A stretch of 64,000 nt of DNA from Membranipora membranacea (taxonomy: Eukaryota; Bryozoa; Gymnolaemata; Cheilostomatida; Membraniporidae), in the NCBI GenBank assembly GCA_914767715.1, contig OU612073.1, positions 2,356,001-2,420,000 on the forward strand. Reading direction: 5' to 3'. The notes below the pieces were generated by a model. That model did no database searches. It saw nothing but the letters and a program-made list of their open reading frames with translations, and was not told where the DNA came from. Of the stretch, positions 25,301 to 34,000 are shown piece after piece; the stretch's first letter is position 1; each line of letters opens with the position of its first letter. The position numbers and the translations under genes are program-made.

Positions 25301-26232
25301 AAGTTATCCCCACTCTCACCGAAATTTGATTCGGAGTTATCTACAATCTCAGCTGGTATGTTGACCTCCTCCTGGTATATCTCTTCAGTGATGTCATTTC
25401 CACTACAAGTTACACAGTCTCCCTGATCTGATAGAAATACATCTGTGTTAGCTGCTGAATTTATGCATCACAAATCATGAGTGTAATATTACAGTTTGTT
25501 TTTAGTTTGACAACGTTAATCAACTCCGCCTCCCCCGTGGGTTTCATCATAGACAATGATAGTGAAGAAATTTGACGATTGATATGAGTCTCAGCAAGTT
25601 TTGCGCTGAAAAACATGTCCTGTAAATAATGATCAACCACGCATCTCTGTATAAAGGCAAACTGCTAATGGAAATACCCATCCGGGGCCAACTGGCCATC
25701 CTTTTCACCTTGTATCGATTTCAGCATGTCACCATAACAAAGCCATCTGGTTGCAAATATTGTAGCCGGATGGCCTAGCAGCAATTTGTATTATAAACCC
25801 ATCCGCATGGCTGTTTGGCAACTGCTGGTTGCCCAATACCAACTAGAAAGGGCATTCATCAGCCTACTGATGCCGTATACCCATCCGTATCTGTCTTTAT
25901 CCCAGTAAACTATTCTGGATGGTTTCCCCCTATAAAAACCCATCTGGCAACTGCTGGTTGCCAAGTTGTCATCATGCAGCTGACAAATAGACCGGTTGGT
26001 ACTTTGGAAACCATTTGATTTCCAATATAGCTAAAGAAACTTTCACTCAGCAATTTCCAAGGCTAATTGGTGCAAAATAACCTACTGAAATGGCAAAAGA
26101 TAAATTAGATTGTCGAACAATTTCATCCTTACCGTCAGAAACTGACTGTCCATCACCTTTAGCTGAGGGAGGAGGATCATTCCCTTTTGAGGAAGGCTCA
26201 GCTTTTCTGAACCATGAAAGGCAACTTCCCAT
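10343..26232 (-). CDS. Copy A: LRR-Roc-COR-caspase fusion protein, 15 exons
   Basis: Exons in transcript order: 26232-26133, 25454-25242, 24889-24631, 23935-23795, 23538-23401, 23144-23004, 22747-22607, 15210-13226, 13042-12873, 12564-12376, 12168-11931, 11786-11610, 11293-11187, 10964-10760, 10425-10343. All junctions are GT-AG and the phases agree, giving about 1428 residues. Order: N-terminal MGSCLSWF (a myristoylation-type Gly2/Ser6 motif with a palmitoylatable Cys), acidic spacer (about 34-104), conserved exon (105-190), LRRs (191-378), Roc GTPase with P-loop near 482-490, COR, linker, caspase p20 (His near 1193, Cys near 1236 in QACAG) and p10. In known families Roc-COR is a dimerising GTPase and caspases are Asp-specific proteases. 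A membrane-attached sensor coupled to a protease is inference. The seventh intron carries an LTR retrotransposon. The first and last exons are the least certain. Confidence 0.8.
10760..12564 (-). CDS. Copy A caspase exons (p20 and p10)
   Basis: Five exons form a complete caspase-type (C14) protease. Exon 12564-12376 carries TETRGRALILSN and WRKGADIDHDNM, matching the p20 start. Exon 12168-11931 carries FVLVITGHGAEG (catalytic His) and KLIIIQACAG (catalytic Cys). Exon 11786-11610 is the inter-subunit linker, contains several Asp residues and ends SSLADLFIMQSSFDS. Exon 11293-11187 carries VAGRDDIGSPFLRALV, which corresponds to the SWR..GSWF region of p10. Exon 10964-10760 carries TPRMTNN and KVLYLEPG, which resembles the usual p10 end. 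All catalytic positions I can judge are present, so activity is plausible. The p10 Arg sits in a non-canonical AGR context. Confidence 0.85.
13226..15210 (-). CDS. Copy A Roc-COR exon (exon 8)
   Basis: This 1985-nt exon begins after acceptor TTATTTCAG, where AG from the last LRR exon plus G makes an Arg codon, and ends at donor CCAT/GTAAGT. It starts with further LRR sequence (SNLSNLETI, LPPVIIQLKKLKTL). The Roc G motifs follow: P-loop GNRMAGKTS, DDTTEV as a possible switch I, DFGGDR as the G3 motif, and THKDK as G4. The COR-like part follows (for example IIPKLWELLLLFF, LRGYVFHRLTAV, RDRWESRLAAQP). The nearest families I know are Roco proteins and MFHAS1. No kinase domain follows; the caspase exons take that place. 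Confidence 0.85.
15211..16993. other. Intron between LRR and Roc exons of copy A, 3' part
   Basis: This part of the intron is nearly identical to copy B 36801-38550. A frame at 15883-16185 (plus) is broken by a stop in copy B, so it is not conserved coding. It contains an inverted pair TATGTGCG/CGCACATA (near 15528 and 15616). I assign no function. Confidence 0.55.
16994..17321 (+). repeat. 5' LTR
   Basis: 328 bp with TG...CA-type ends. By eye it matches the 3' LTR at every base, which points to very recent insertion. It contains a TATATATATATAAG stretch near 17202-17215 that could act as a TATA element, and AATAAA at about 17227. Confidence 0.9.
17324..17341 (+). promoter_or_regulatory. Putative primer-binding site
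   Basis: TGGTGACAGAACTGGGA begins 2 bp inside the 5' LTR boundary. A TGG start is expected for a site complementary to a tRNA 3' CCA end. I cannot assign the tRNA from the sequence alone. Confidence 0.6.
17357..19834 (+). CDS. Retrotransposon Gag-like/Env-like fusion ORF
   Basis: The first ATG is at 17357 (MDPGNRNEYDGG), giving about 825 residues. Ten 11-residue acidic repeats of the type DRNEKDGGEEV come first, then a predicted coiled coil (about residues 125-190), a Ser/Asn-rich stretch and an RG-rich box (about 285-296) likely to bind nucleic acid. A hydrophobic segment follows at about 381-400, then a Cys-rich ectodomain with several N-glycosylation sequons and a basic REKR site near 656, like a furin cleavage site in an envelope protein. 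The N-terminal half is Gag-like only by position and composition: there is no CCHC knuckle. No C-terminal membrane anchor is visible. A second frame stays open just after the stop (to about 19991), which suggests a frameshifted end. Envelope assignment is inference. Confidence 0.6.
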   Translation: MDPGNRNEYDGGEEVNRNEKDGGEEVDRNEYDGGEEVNRNEKDGGEEVDRNEKDGGEEVDRNKKDGGEEVNRNEKDGGEEVDRNEKDGGEEVDRNEKDGGEEVDRNEKDGGEQVDRNLENEEEEPVDEALQQINDGLGAIRQDMQAQEEAWKEDLVQFTMTFAAQQKQLMEQVTEQVTKQIEEMGKQMMTKMANERSWTTMGQMATAPVINTNMRTQTQLNVEQTPSPGKSYPSASSNSNNSGKKDWVKFDLKFTAKSIQQQSGENVKTSQHGNIRDHNQCREHARGRGRGRGGRGTHTMANSQVPQEPPDPGINQPSENTNNRHYEEFDNRIFDTCAIDVIDDIDYDNRNVTTEFSNDTPQYVSKKTMTGTKISKYRLTSGLVFIILAICMTLLGFVGNVNVTTPMICKTDHPVAKFRLPKLSGCDLKRGHMDLHASIDQNVTLFKPNLIQYKSKAYHCNILRTDITTHAGFFGEYRNRTTTHTNELVTMETCKNMVQFKRAPFGDMTEVGGIYQTQIATDFKYHTGFKCCTDYDFSSKNDFLYESVVIIRHGKDEDMQSPVGSTAHCDYHSCFCNLFDESGLLWTQNEKEKCLYLPHIFYQGKLLQRTWLSNDGELALTFANPKSIQQNEDCGGFVDITDQGVAVKVGDLTNTREKRQIEGTVLATELNSRLQAIGIHVSQNFNKMFHTTFRLTCQNMMKMANLLLVSLDEHPILSARHLLNNSYIYAQKPHDFITIYPCQPVDHYEIISSPEQCTKRIPMAVSLGVTNRTMWLNPHDNNLHDTPSLIDFALNQEIPMVIGGDLFFYAYIFMGLPGGPVALTS
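17369..17698 (+). repeat. 33-bp coding minisatellite, 10 units
   Basis: Ten nearly identical 33-bp units (core GACGGTGGCGAGGAGGTC) encode the 11-residue acidic repeats at the start of the Gag-like ORF. Neighbouring units differ by a few substitutions (EYD/EKD, NRN/DRN). The unit lacks stops in several frames, so long shadow frames appear on both strands. Confidence 0.9.
19947..20513 (+). CDS. Integrase C-terminal remnant (GPY/F-like)
   Basis: The frame is open from 19947, with an ATG at 20040 giving 157 residues. It contains WALARDNLECAQTNYKYYHD, then YKVGDVVYVKVP, KKFSSSYQRPYLIV and THLVRLKKAKAP. This pattern is typical of the end of a Ty3/gypsy integrase, where a helix is followed by an SH3-like fold and a GPY/F motif (here RPY). 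The zinc-binding and D,D-35-E catalytic parts are missing. The tail is Pro/Ala/Asn-rich and ends GYNLRTRNN. It lies 3' of the Env-like ORF, the reverse of the usual order. It is probably not functional as an integrase. Confidence 0.7.
   Translation, partial: LDRCHAISTYILGNLIGITDNNNANKNPLEEMHDSLKVAWALARDNLECAQTNYKYYHDLNTNGHQYKVGDVVYVKVPHMAVGNIKKFSSSYQRPYLIVMLNGLNADVRALGTTGLPVGTQFTTHLVRLKKAKAPLTSDFAPASYVSVNRKPATNPAVAVPASNSATPAQNDSTKTSSHGYNLRTRNN
20889..21125 (+). repeat. Imperfect ~105-bp tandem duplication in the element's 3' non-coding part
   Basis: Two units containing CTCTATGGA..AGTGGTATGG, CTGGACTGGAAA..TTGCTTGG and CACACTGTGGACATG lie back to back, with a partial third at the 5' side. 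The surrounding 20514-22226 has no convincing coding content and may hold RNA-level signals of the non-autonomous element. A C-run is at about 22095-22105. Confidence 0.7.
22216..22226 (+). promoter_or_regulatory. Polypurine tract
   Basis: GAGAGGGGAGG lies immediately before the TG of the right LTR, the position expected for the plus-strand primer of an LTR retrotransposon. Confidence 0.8.
22227..22554 (+). repeat. 3' LTR
   Basis: 328 bp, apparently identical to the 5' LTR, ending CTTACA and followed by TATATATA of the target microsatellite. Confidence 0.9.
22607..23935 (-). repeat. Copy A LRR exon cassette array (4 units)
   Basis: Four exons (23935-23795, 23538-23401, 23144-23004, 22747-22607) of 141, 138, 141 and 141 nt each encode two LRRs of the form ISQLTKLQ.L.LS.N..LRSVPD.LCELTELT.L.L..CGLT.IST. 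Each starts after ACAG and ends with AG/GTATGTG, with the same phase. Exon plus intron forms a tandem unit of 394-397 bp whose intron sequence is almost the same in every unit. Unequal exchange could therefore add or remove LRRs without breaking the frame. Confidence 0.85.
24631..26232 (-). CDS. Copy A N-terminal exons 1-3
   Basis: Exon 1 (26232-26133) starts MGSCLSWFRKAEPSSKG: Gly2 and Ser6 fit N-myristoylation and Cys4 could be palmitoylated, so membrane attachment is likely. Exon 2 (25454-25242) is acidic, with short repeats of the DNSDDER type and an Ile/Tyr-rich start (DVFLSDQGD). Exon 3 (24889-24631) carries EKYRVWYRHSGEEE and IPSWLPVIAPHLLKLKL, which reads like a divergent LRR cap. The phases link the three exons to the LRR cassette. 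Confidence 0.7.
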
Positions 26233-29200
26233 ACCTGTTTCCTATAATAGAATAAGTGAAAACTTCTGCATCCAAATGTCGTCAGACAGCTTACGTATAC
26301 AATAGGGACCCTGATATGTTTTAATCAATCTGACAGAAAAGTCATTGAATTCTATAACTCCACTGACCGTAAAAAGTAAAATGTTTTTGTCATCTTGTTT
26401 TGCTTCCTGACCAATTTCGGTACATGGTTGAGTGTTCTTAATTCAGTTTAAGTGTAACTGGGAGATGGAACAAAATATATATAACATTGTTTAAAGCCCT
26501 ATATGACAGGATGCAAACCATGCGTTCTACTATCTAAGGGTACTAAATTGAGGTACATGTTATATTATCCACTATCTGAGTTTTAAGACTGCAACCTCAG
26601 TGTTCGGAGAGAAGGAAACATGAGCTCAGTCTCACTCATAGCTGTAACGACCAAGAGTTTTGTTGCCAAGGATAGATTTTAAGAGGCGGGACTTTAGGTG
26701 ACAGTGCCAAAATAGTTTTATTGAGTATAAGTAACAGAGTGATGACATTGTGGAATTAACTAAGAAAATACGAAGTCAAGCCAGCTGTTAAATTATGTCA
26801 TCAGCGTTTATAGTTCTGTTTGTCACTGGAATCTCTATTACCTCCTCCTTTACCTCACTTAACTCAAATATGATGATAATATAATAGGAGAGTGATCAGC
26901 GAACCGAATGCCTTCACAGTAAAATTTATCTTGATCATCTGTTTACCCCCCTCGATAAATATACTGAAAAGCCATCAAGTTCCAAAGCTGTGGGAGAAGC
27001 AGAATTTTCCTCCAGAAATTTTAACCCCTCTATGGAAGACCACTGCCAATTTCCTATAATGTTGCAGCGTTACTATGTGGCAAACCGTGTTGGTTGTCCG
27101 CATTGCAACCAGCGGCTACTTGTGCCGCATCAGGATGGGTTTGTATTACAACACCTCTATCCAACATGTTTACCAGACTTGTTTAAGAGTACTCAGCAAA
27201 AAGAGGGTGAATAAATAAAGGTACTTACTGATTATAGTAGAGTTGAGCAACCACTTCAAATCCAGGTTCAACCGATAATAGAAGGCTCGTCCAATGATAC
27301 CGGGTCCCAGTTAGTGACTAACATCTTCCACAGTTCTTAGAGTAAAAAACCTCACACAGGAGTATCTACAAGTAGTGAGGTCTGGGCTCTGAATTGTGAG
27401 AAACTTTAGCCACAGCTAAGCAGCAGGGTAAAGCTGCAGTCCGTATGCTGCGACTGCATACATAAGGTTCTGTGAGTTACCAGGACAGGATCTTTAATCT
27501 GAAATTTCTTGTAGTAGCTTAGTTTTCCACCATTATTTTATGCTTTGATACTTGAGGCAGAGATGACCTAGATTCAGTGAGCAGATTCTTTGAAATCAGG
27601 CTGTGCAATGAATCCAAATAACTATAATATGACAGGCAGTACATCTCATGACAGCCAGTGTCACTCATGCATGAATATACAGGGAAATAAAACAGTGATA
27701 TAATTATGCTGACATGATCTCATATTTGATGTTTATGAAAATAACACCTTAGTTGCCAAATAGTTTTGCCTGTGTTCCGCAGGCAATACTGTAGTCATAG
27801 ATAGAAAGGTTAGGAGTTACTATAAAAGTCCTCCACTACTCTGATATTTGCATGAGGGTGTACAGGCTGTAAATAAATCTAAGAAGTTCCTTGTTTGGAA
27901 TGAAAACTTTCCTAATTCTATCAGAATGAAACAGTCGCAGCGTCAGACCCTACCCTGGCCGAAAAACACAAGCTGTACCCTAAAACAATTGGATTGAAAT
28001 TGCTGATTAATCTGGAATTATTTCAACAGTAAGTCGATAAAAATAGATTTATGAGTAAATGGTTAAATGAGTTCCGTAGATAGATATTCTGAACCCTTAA
28101 ATGGTCTAATAATTACATGAGATTACATGGTCTTTCATCATAAAAGAATGGTGTGTGGTTGCTAGCGAGAATTGAAGTAGAGATAAAACTACCATATGAA
28201 AAATAACTGAGTGGTGAAATCGCCTAGAAAAGGATATAAAGGGTTGTTGTGATCAAGTCTCACAGATGCCGAATGGTACAACTTAATGCTCGGATAATAT
28301 CACCAAATCACAGCCAGGGTACACGCAAACACCAGAATCAGCTGCAAGCCGTTATTCACACCTATTATTCCTCAGTCAGAGTGATAAGGCAGCCGTCGAG
28401 CGACCATATTACAATTAGCAGTATGAGGTGGCTTAGTTGGATAGAGCGCCGTTCCTTGCTTTGAGATGTGGCGTGTGATATAACAACTTGATTTTAATCG
28501 ACCATTCTTTCAAAAGTCCAGTCCATAAATGGAACGGCCAACAACTATAAAACAATAAACCTAGACTGCGGAATCCGTAATAATATTTTAGACCATAGAA
28601 CAGCTAACTATAACCCAAATGCCAGAGGTGTTGTTCCTGATATCCAGGAGATCATATCGGCGTAACGTCATATGGCCAAATTCACTTGGCCATAAAAAAG
28701 CAGAAGCTCATTTATTTTAGGGCTGGCTTCCTAACAAACTATAGAGTGCCTCAACCCTGCTGTAATGTCATGCTTGACAAGAAAGCTCAGCTAGTAACAG
28801 TGGTAGGTGATTAATTGTTACCAGCAAAATGTCAGGATGCCTCAAAAGCGTCAACTGTATTCATCAACTGGTCACAGTTGAAACTAAAGCTATCACTGTT
28901 CTTCAATCCCTCTATACAAATGATTATGGTAGTGATATACAATCAACCATGCTGTAAAACCACCAGCATGGATCCATCAATTATAAGTAGTACAATGACC
29001 ACGAAAATGACAAGTGATGATTATCTATTAAAAAATTAATTTCTACATTGACCTAAATACAAACCAAAAAGCTTATGCAAAATGAATCAATCAATTGTCA
29101 GCATAAATCAACATGATATCTCACCTCACCCTAATAACTCATAGCCATGTATCCTAGCGCAATATGACCACAATATGGTGTATAGACTGAAGGTTGCAAA

Positions 29201-31059
29201 ATAGCTGGAAATCAGTCTATCGGTTAAATGCAAAGTATTATTGCAAATCATAGGTTGGGTCTAAAAGAAATTCCCCTTTGTAACATGCATAGATGATGAG
29301 TTTGTGGCGTCTAGCTGTGCATGATTCAAGCTCAGAAAACTCCTATAAAAGGCAAAGGGACAACCAGATAGCCAGTAACAGGCTAGTGTGAAGACTGCCT
29401 GGCTTAGGTTTTCCTCCCCTACTGTGCGACCCAAACCGGAGGGCGGAGCAGCGTGCCAAACCACAGGACCTGCCATTCCAAAAGGCAAAGAAGCCACCTT
29501 CCATCTCAATAGGTACCTGTTGCATAGTTCTATACCACTACACAACAAGGACATTGCACTTCTAAATTGTTGTTGGTTTAAATTGGATTCAGTTCAGTTG
29601 ACCGCGTATGATAACTGTGCGATTTTGAGAATTGTTCTAGTATTTCAGGGCTATCAGCTTTTAAAATTAATTTTAATTTGAATAATTGCATGATATTACT
29701 GCACAGATTAAGGATGTGAAGGTTCCCTGGCTCTTGGAGCATAAACTGAGCCTGAATTTAACCAACATGTCTTCTCCAAATCTTTGGTCTGTCTTTTGCA
29801 ATACTTAATTGGCCCTCCCCTTCCTCTTTTTATCTTTTGTTTCAAACAAGATAAGGGGAGTGAGTTTGCATATATGTCAGGCGTCAGCGTTAACGCTTAT
29901 TCATCTCTGTTGCAAGAGGCTACCTGGGCGAGCGAGGTAGACTGAGGATAATGTTGACTACATTTTTTTTTACAGTAGATAAGGATAAAGATGATGTTAT
30001 ATTCTACTGTAGAGTATCGACGAATACTGATATAGAATCTACTCTATTATCTAGATATCTCTGTGAGGTATATGTAGAGATTAGATAAGAAGCGCAGTCT
30101 CTACACAATCAAGTCTTCTAGCTCAACCAAACTTGTGTCTTGTGGGGCTCATTAGCCTCTGAAGGATTGTATTAGCTCATAAGTGATGAAATCGGATGGT
30201 GATGCAAGGGAAATTGGTCAATGTATTGGTTCAGTTATGCCAGTTTCATTCAAAGACAAATCATACAAATGGTAGCTCTGAAATCAGTTGTTAGTTTGTG
30301 TGGAACGATCGGGTGGAAATAACTCTTATCCTATATTTAAAAAACTATACCGTTATCGTGTATCATGGTCAGGTTGTCAGGTTGTCAATCATAAAGTAAA
30401 TTGGGTAGACATAATAGGCTTAATTAGTAGAATATAAAACCAATCAGTGACGAAGTATTTAGAAAATTTATCACAGTCACAAAACTGATAACTCTCTTAA
30501 TGATCAGAATAAATGAAAGGAAAATAAGTAATGTTGAGTCAGACATGATAATATAACTGCTAATAATTGTATCACACTTCTTAGGATTGATTTGGACCTC
30601 TTCAATGTCTGTCTGGCGGTTCATCAACGTATCATGAATTGAAGTATTCAACAAACACTAAATAACCACTCCAAGTCACCAGTGGTTTGACATTTAATTT
30701 GAGAACTGTAGTTGTCCTCTTTCTTGCACTGAGGAGATAACTTCTTGCATAGTGAAATATAAAAATATTTCGTATAAGATTATCCTGATTGATCAAATTC
30801 AAAATTCTCAGAAATAACATTGCGAAATGCAGCTGCACACGAGGCGTACGTTTTACACTTAGAAACATACCATTAATATCAAATATTAAAAATGTCAACA
30901 TCCTATGGATAATCCCGAAGTCCTCCAAATGTTACTAATTTACTGATTGATTGATTTAAACAGTATCACTTATAAAATGTGAGAGATAAGAATAAGTATC
31001 ACACAGTTGGTCTCACTTTTACTCTCCTGATAATTTTTTTGTGCTGAGTTAAAAAAAAC
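26233..31059. other. Upstream of copy A and spacer to copy B
   Basis: About 26233-29960 matches the region upstream of copy B (42578-44712). Two segments present here are missing in copy B: about 26940-27823 and about 28208-29452. The promoter of copy A should lie just above 26232; I see no clear TATA box. A GC-richer stretch at about 29400-29500 belongs to the copy-specific DNA. From about 29968 to 31059 I see nothing recognisable. Confidence 0.5.
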
Positions 31060-34000
31060 TCATGTCCTGTCTATTCTCCATTTTCTGATATCCTGTGAGG
31101 TTGTAGCTCCTCCTCCTCCTCCTCCACGTGTTGTCACCACATCATCTGTGAAAAGACAAGAAAATGTATCAGTGAATTTAGAATTTTAATTCCAATTTAA
31201 CGCATTATTTATTTATGGTCCATTTTAAAATACCATGTTATTGGCGCAGCACTACTAGCCCATAAAAGTGTTACTCTTATCTGGTTCTGTATTTTTACAG
31301 AACAAGTTTCTTTCCTCTGTGAACGTAGAGGAATACGGGAAGCTGTGTATCAAGGCCTCTCGATACTCGACGTTTACAAGGATTGACCCTGTCACCACAG
31401 AGGGAACAAACTTGTTCTAGTATTTATATGAATGACTGATATATGACAGATAACATGTGTGAGTGCTGATTACTATACAGGGTCAAGGATTGATATAGGG
31501 CTGGGATAGTGGTTTAATATTTAGTTTAAATCTATTTGACTGAATGAAGATTTCTGCACTGGTGTGTAAAATAGACTACCCAAACAAACATTGATCCACT
31601 TTTATATATTTCATCTGTTGATTCAAACTAATATTCACCACAATGGGACTGTATAAATTTGGAGTTATCTATAATTCATACCGTCGAGCCAGGAGATTGT
31701 AGTCTGTGGAGGATTACGATCTCTGACATCAGTAGTAACATTAGCTGGATGCTCTCCTAGATGTCTCATATCTATCCCTGGTTCTAGGTAGAGTGGTCTG
31801 TCACACATAGTACTGGTTATCTTAGGCATCTGAGCAACATACGCCTTTTCTCTGTCCTGAGGTGATACCATCTGCCTGAGTTCATCAGTTCTCTGCACGC
31901 TGCTCTTACTGACAGCTTTCTGGACCTGGTGAGACAAAAAAAAAACTTCAAAGATGCAATACCAAATTACCGTGTTTGTAATAACATCCAGGTCATGGCA
32001 GTGGCCACAACCATCAAAGTGTTGGTTTGATTTATTCTCATCGATACTTATACTCGTTGTACCTTACTCATATTATTACTTGAATTTGGATTCATTCTTA
32101 GATGCACCGGCATATGATAGGCCACTAATGAGATTGAAATTAGCATAAATCAACGACAATGAGGGCAGGCAAATCCAATATATGATTATCTCCACATCAT
32201 CAGACAAGCTCCCTGATTAGATTATTTAACCAGTCTGATATCTCAGACTAAATAACCATTTACTGTCACCTAGAGTTGATACACGTATATATATATATGA
32301 AATAAACTTACCTTATTTACTGAAAAGCAGAAATAATATACATCTTTATGAAACAAACTCACCATGTTCCCCAGAGTAAGCAGGTGATGTTGGTGAGCAT
32401 ACTGTAGAATGTCACAACCACAGCTCTGATGAATTGAGACCCCGAATCTGTCGATCTTATTGACACAAATGCTGAAGAAGAAATGTTCAATGAGTGAACA
32501 TAACAAATAAAAACTGACTTGAATACTGGTTGAATGTGATAATATAAGTTTGGAATCAGATAAAGAAATTTTTACAAGAAAAACAAGAGAACAATTTGAT
32601 ATCAAAATGGTTTAGTTCTGGAGATATTTCATACAAACTTCAAATGTTTATGATGTGCAATCTGCAAACTCATCACTTTATATTTTGTTGAGTTTTCCCA
32701 TCTATACTGTGGAAAATAGGCTCAGTAGGTACTTACTATCAAAGCTGGCTTGCATGACAAACAGATTAGCTACAGATATATCACTGGGATCTGAGTCTAC
32801 ATGTCCATAATCTACTGTCTGTGATGTCACTTCCTGTCTGTTATCTGGCTGATCAACAGCTGTGTTGTTTACCGAGTCTGTCATCATCTCTCTGTTAACT
32901 GCAAATCAAAAAATCATCGCAAGATATGACTAAAATAATGCTGAGAGACTGTTGGTACAAAACATCTAATAGCTCGAAACTTCTGTTTATAGGATGCGAA
33001 TTGTTGATAATGTAATTTTGAGCTCAGATAGAAACGCTAACTGTTCTTTCTACATGTCATAATGTTTCTATTCTCATGGATGTACTTACCTCCCGCACAG
33101 GCCTGTATTATTAGAAGTTTTAGTTTTCCTCTCATAGCCGGGAAGTTTTTAGCAGATAATAACTGATAGATATCAGTAAGTTTGATGTGTTTGTGATCAG
33201 ATCCGATAACAGTTCCTTCAGCACCATGACTAGTTATAACCAGTACAAACATTCCTAGATCTTTGTATACCGACTGGCCTGTCTGATCTACCAGCTGAGT
33301 CTCTCTGTGAATTTCTGTCACTATATCCTTTATAGACAAACATGTCCTCACTTTATTTATAAAATAAAGTTATTGATTATTTTATAAATATAGTGAGGAA
33401 ATTGAACAGGCTTCTTCAATGATATTGTCAGGCTCTGTTAATTGGATGAAAGCTCAATCATTCTGAATTGTCGGATATTAGGTCCAATTTACATTCACAA
33501 TTCCCAAATGAGACGATATTAGAACATCAGTGTAACAGGTTGTATTTAATGCGTTACCTCTGAAGTGTAGTTTTTATACTCTCCGTTTACAACAAACCCA
33601 AAGTTCTCCAGCATTTTCTTCATATTCTCATGATCAATGTCAGCACCCTTTCTCCAGACTTGTTGACCTCGTTGATCAGTGTACTCATACTTATTAGATA
33701 GTATGAGAGCTCGACCTCTTGTCTTAGTCATCTTATATCTCATCTAAAATAGGGTAGGGCATATCATGTCTTGAGATTAGTCGGTAAACACAAATCAAAA
33801 CCGTATGTTGTTTTGAGCTAGAACTCAATATTTCAAACCTATTTCAACTTATAGGATCTTTGTTTGGTTTATTTATTCAGATTTGTCGTAAGAAAAGATA
33901 TCGTATTCAAAAGATATTCGTGGAGTCGTCTGCTTTCTCAGCGAGCAACCACAACACCTAAACATAACTCTTGTTTATACTCATATCTTCTCTGTAAAGC

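Noticed and set aside
28426-28470. tRNA-like D-arm (GGCTTAGTTGGATAGAGCG)
   Set aside because: No B box or T-arm follows within the expected distance.
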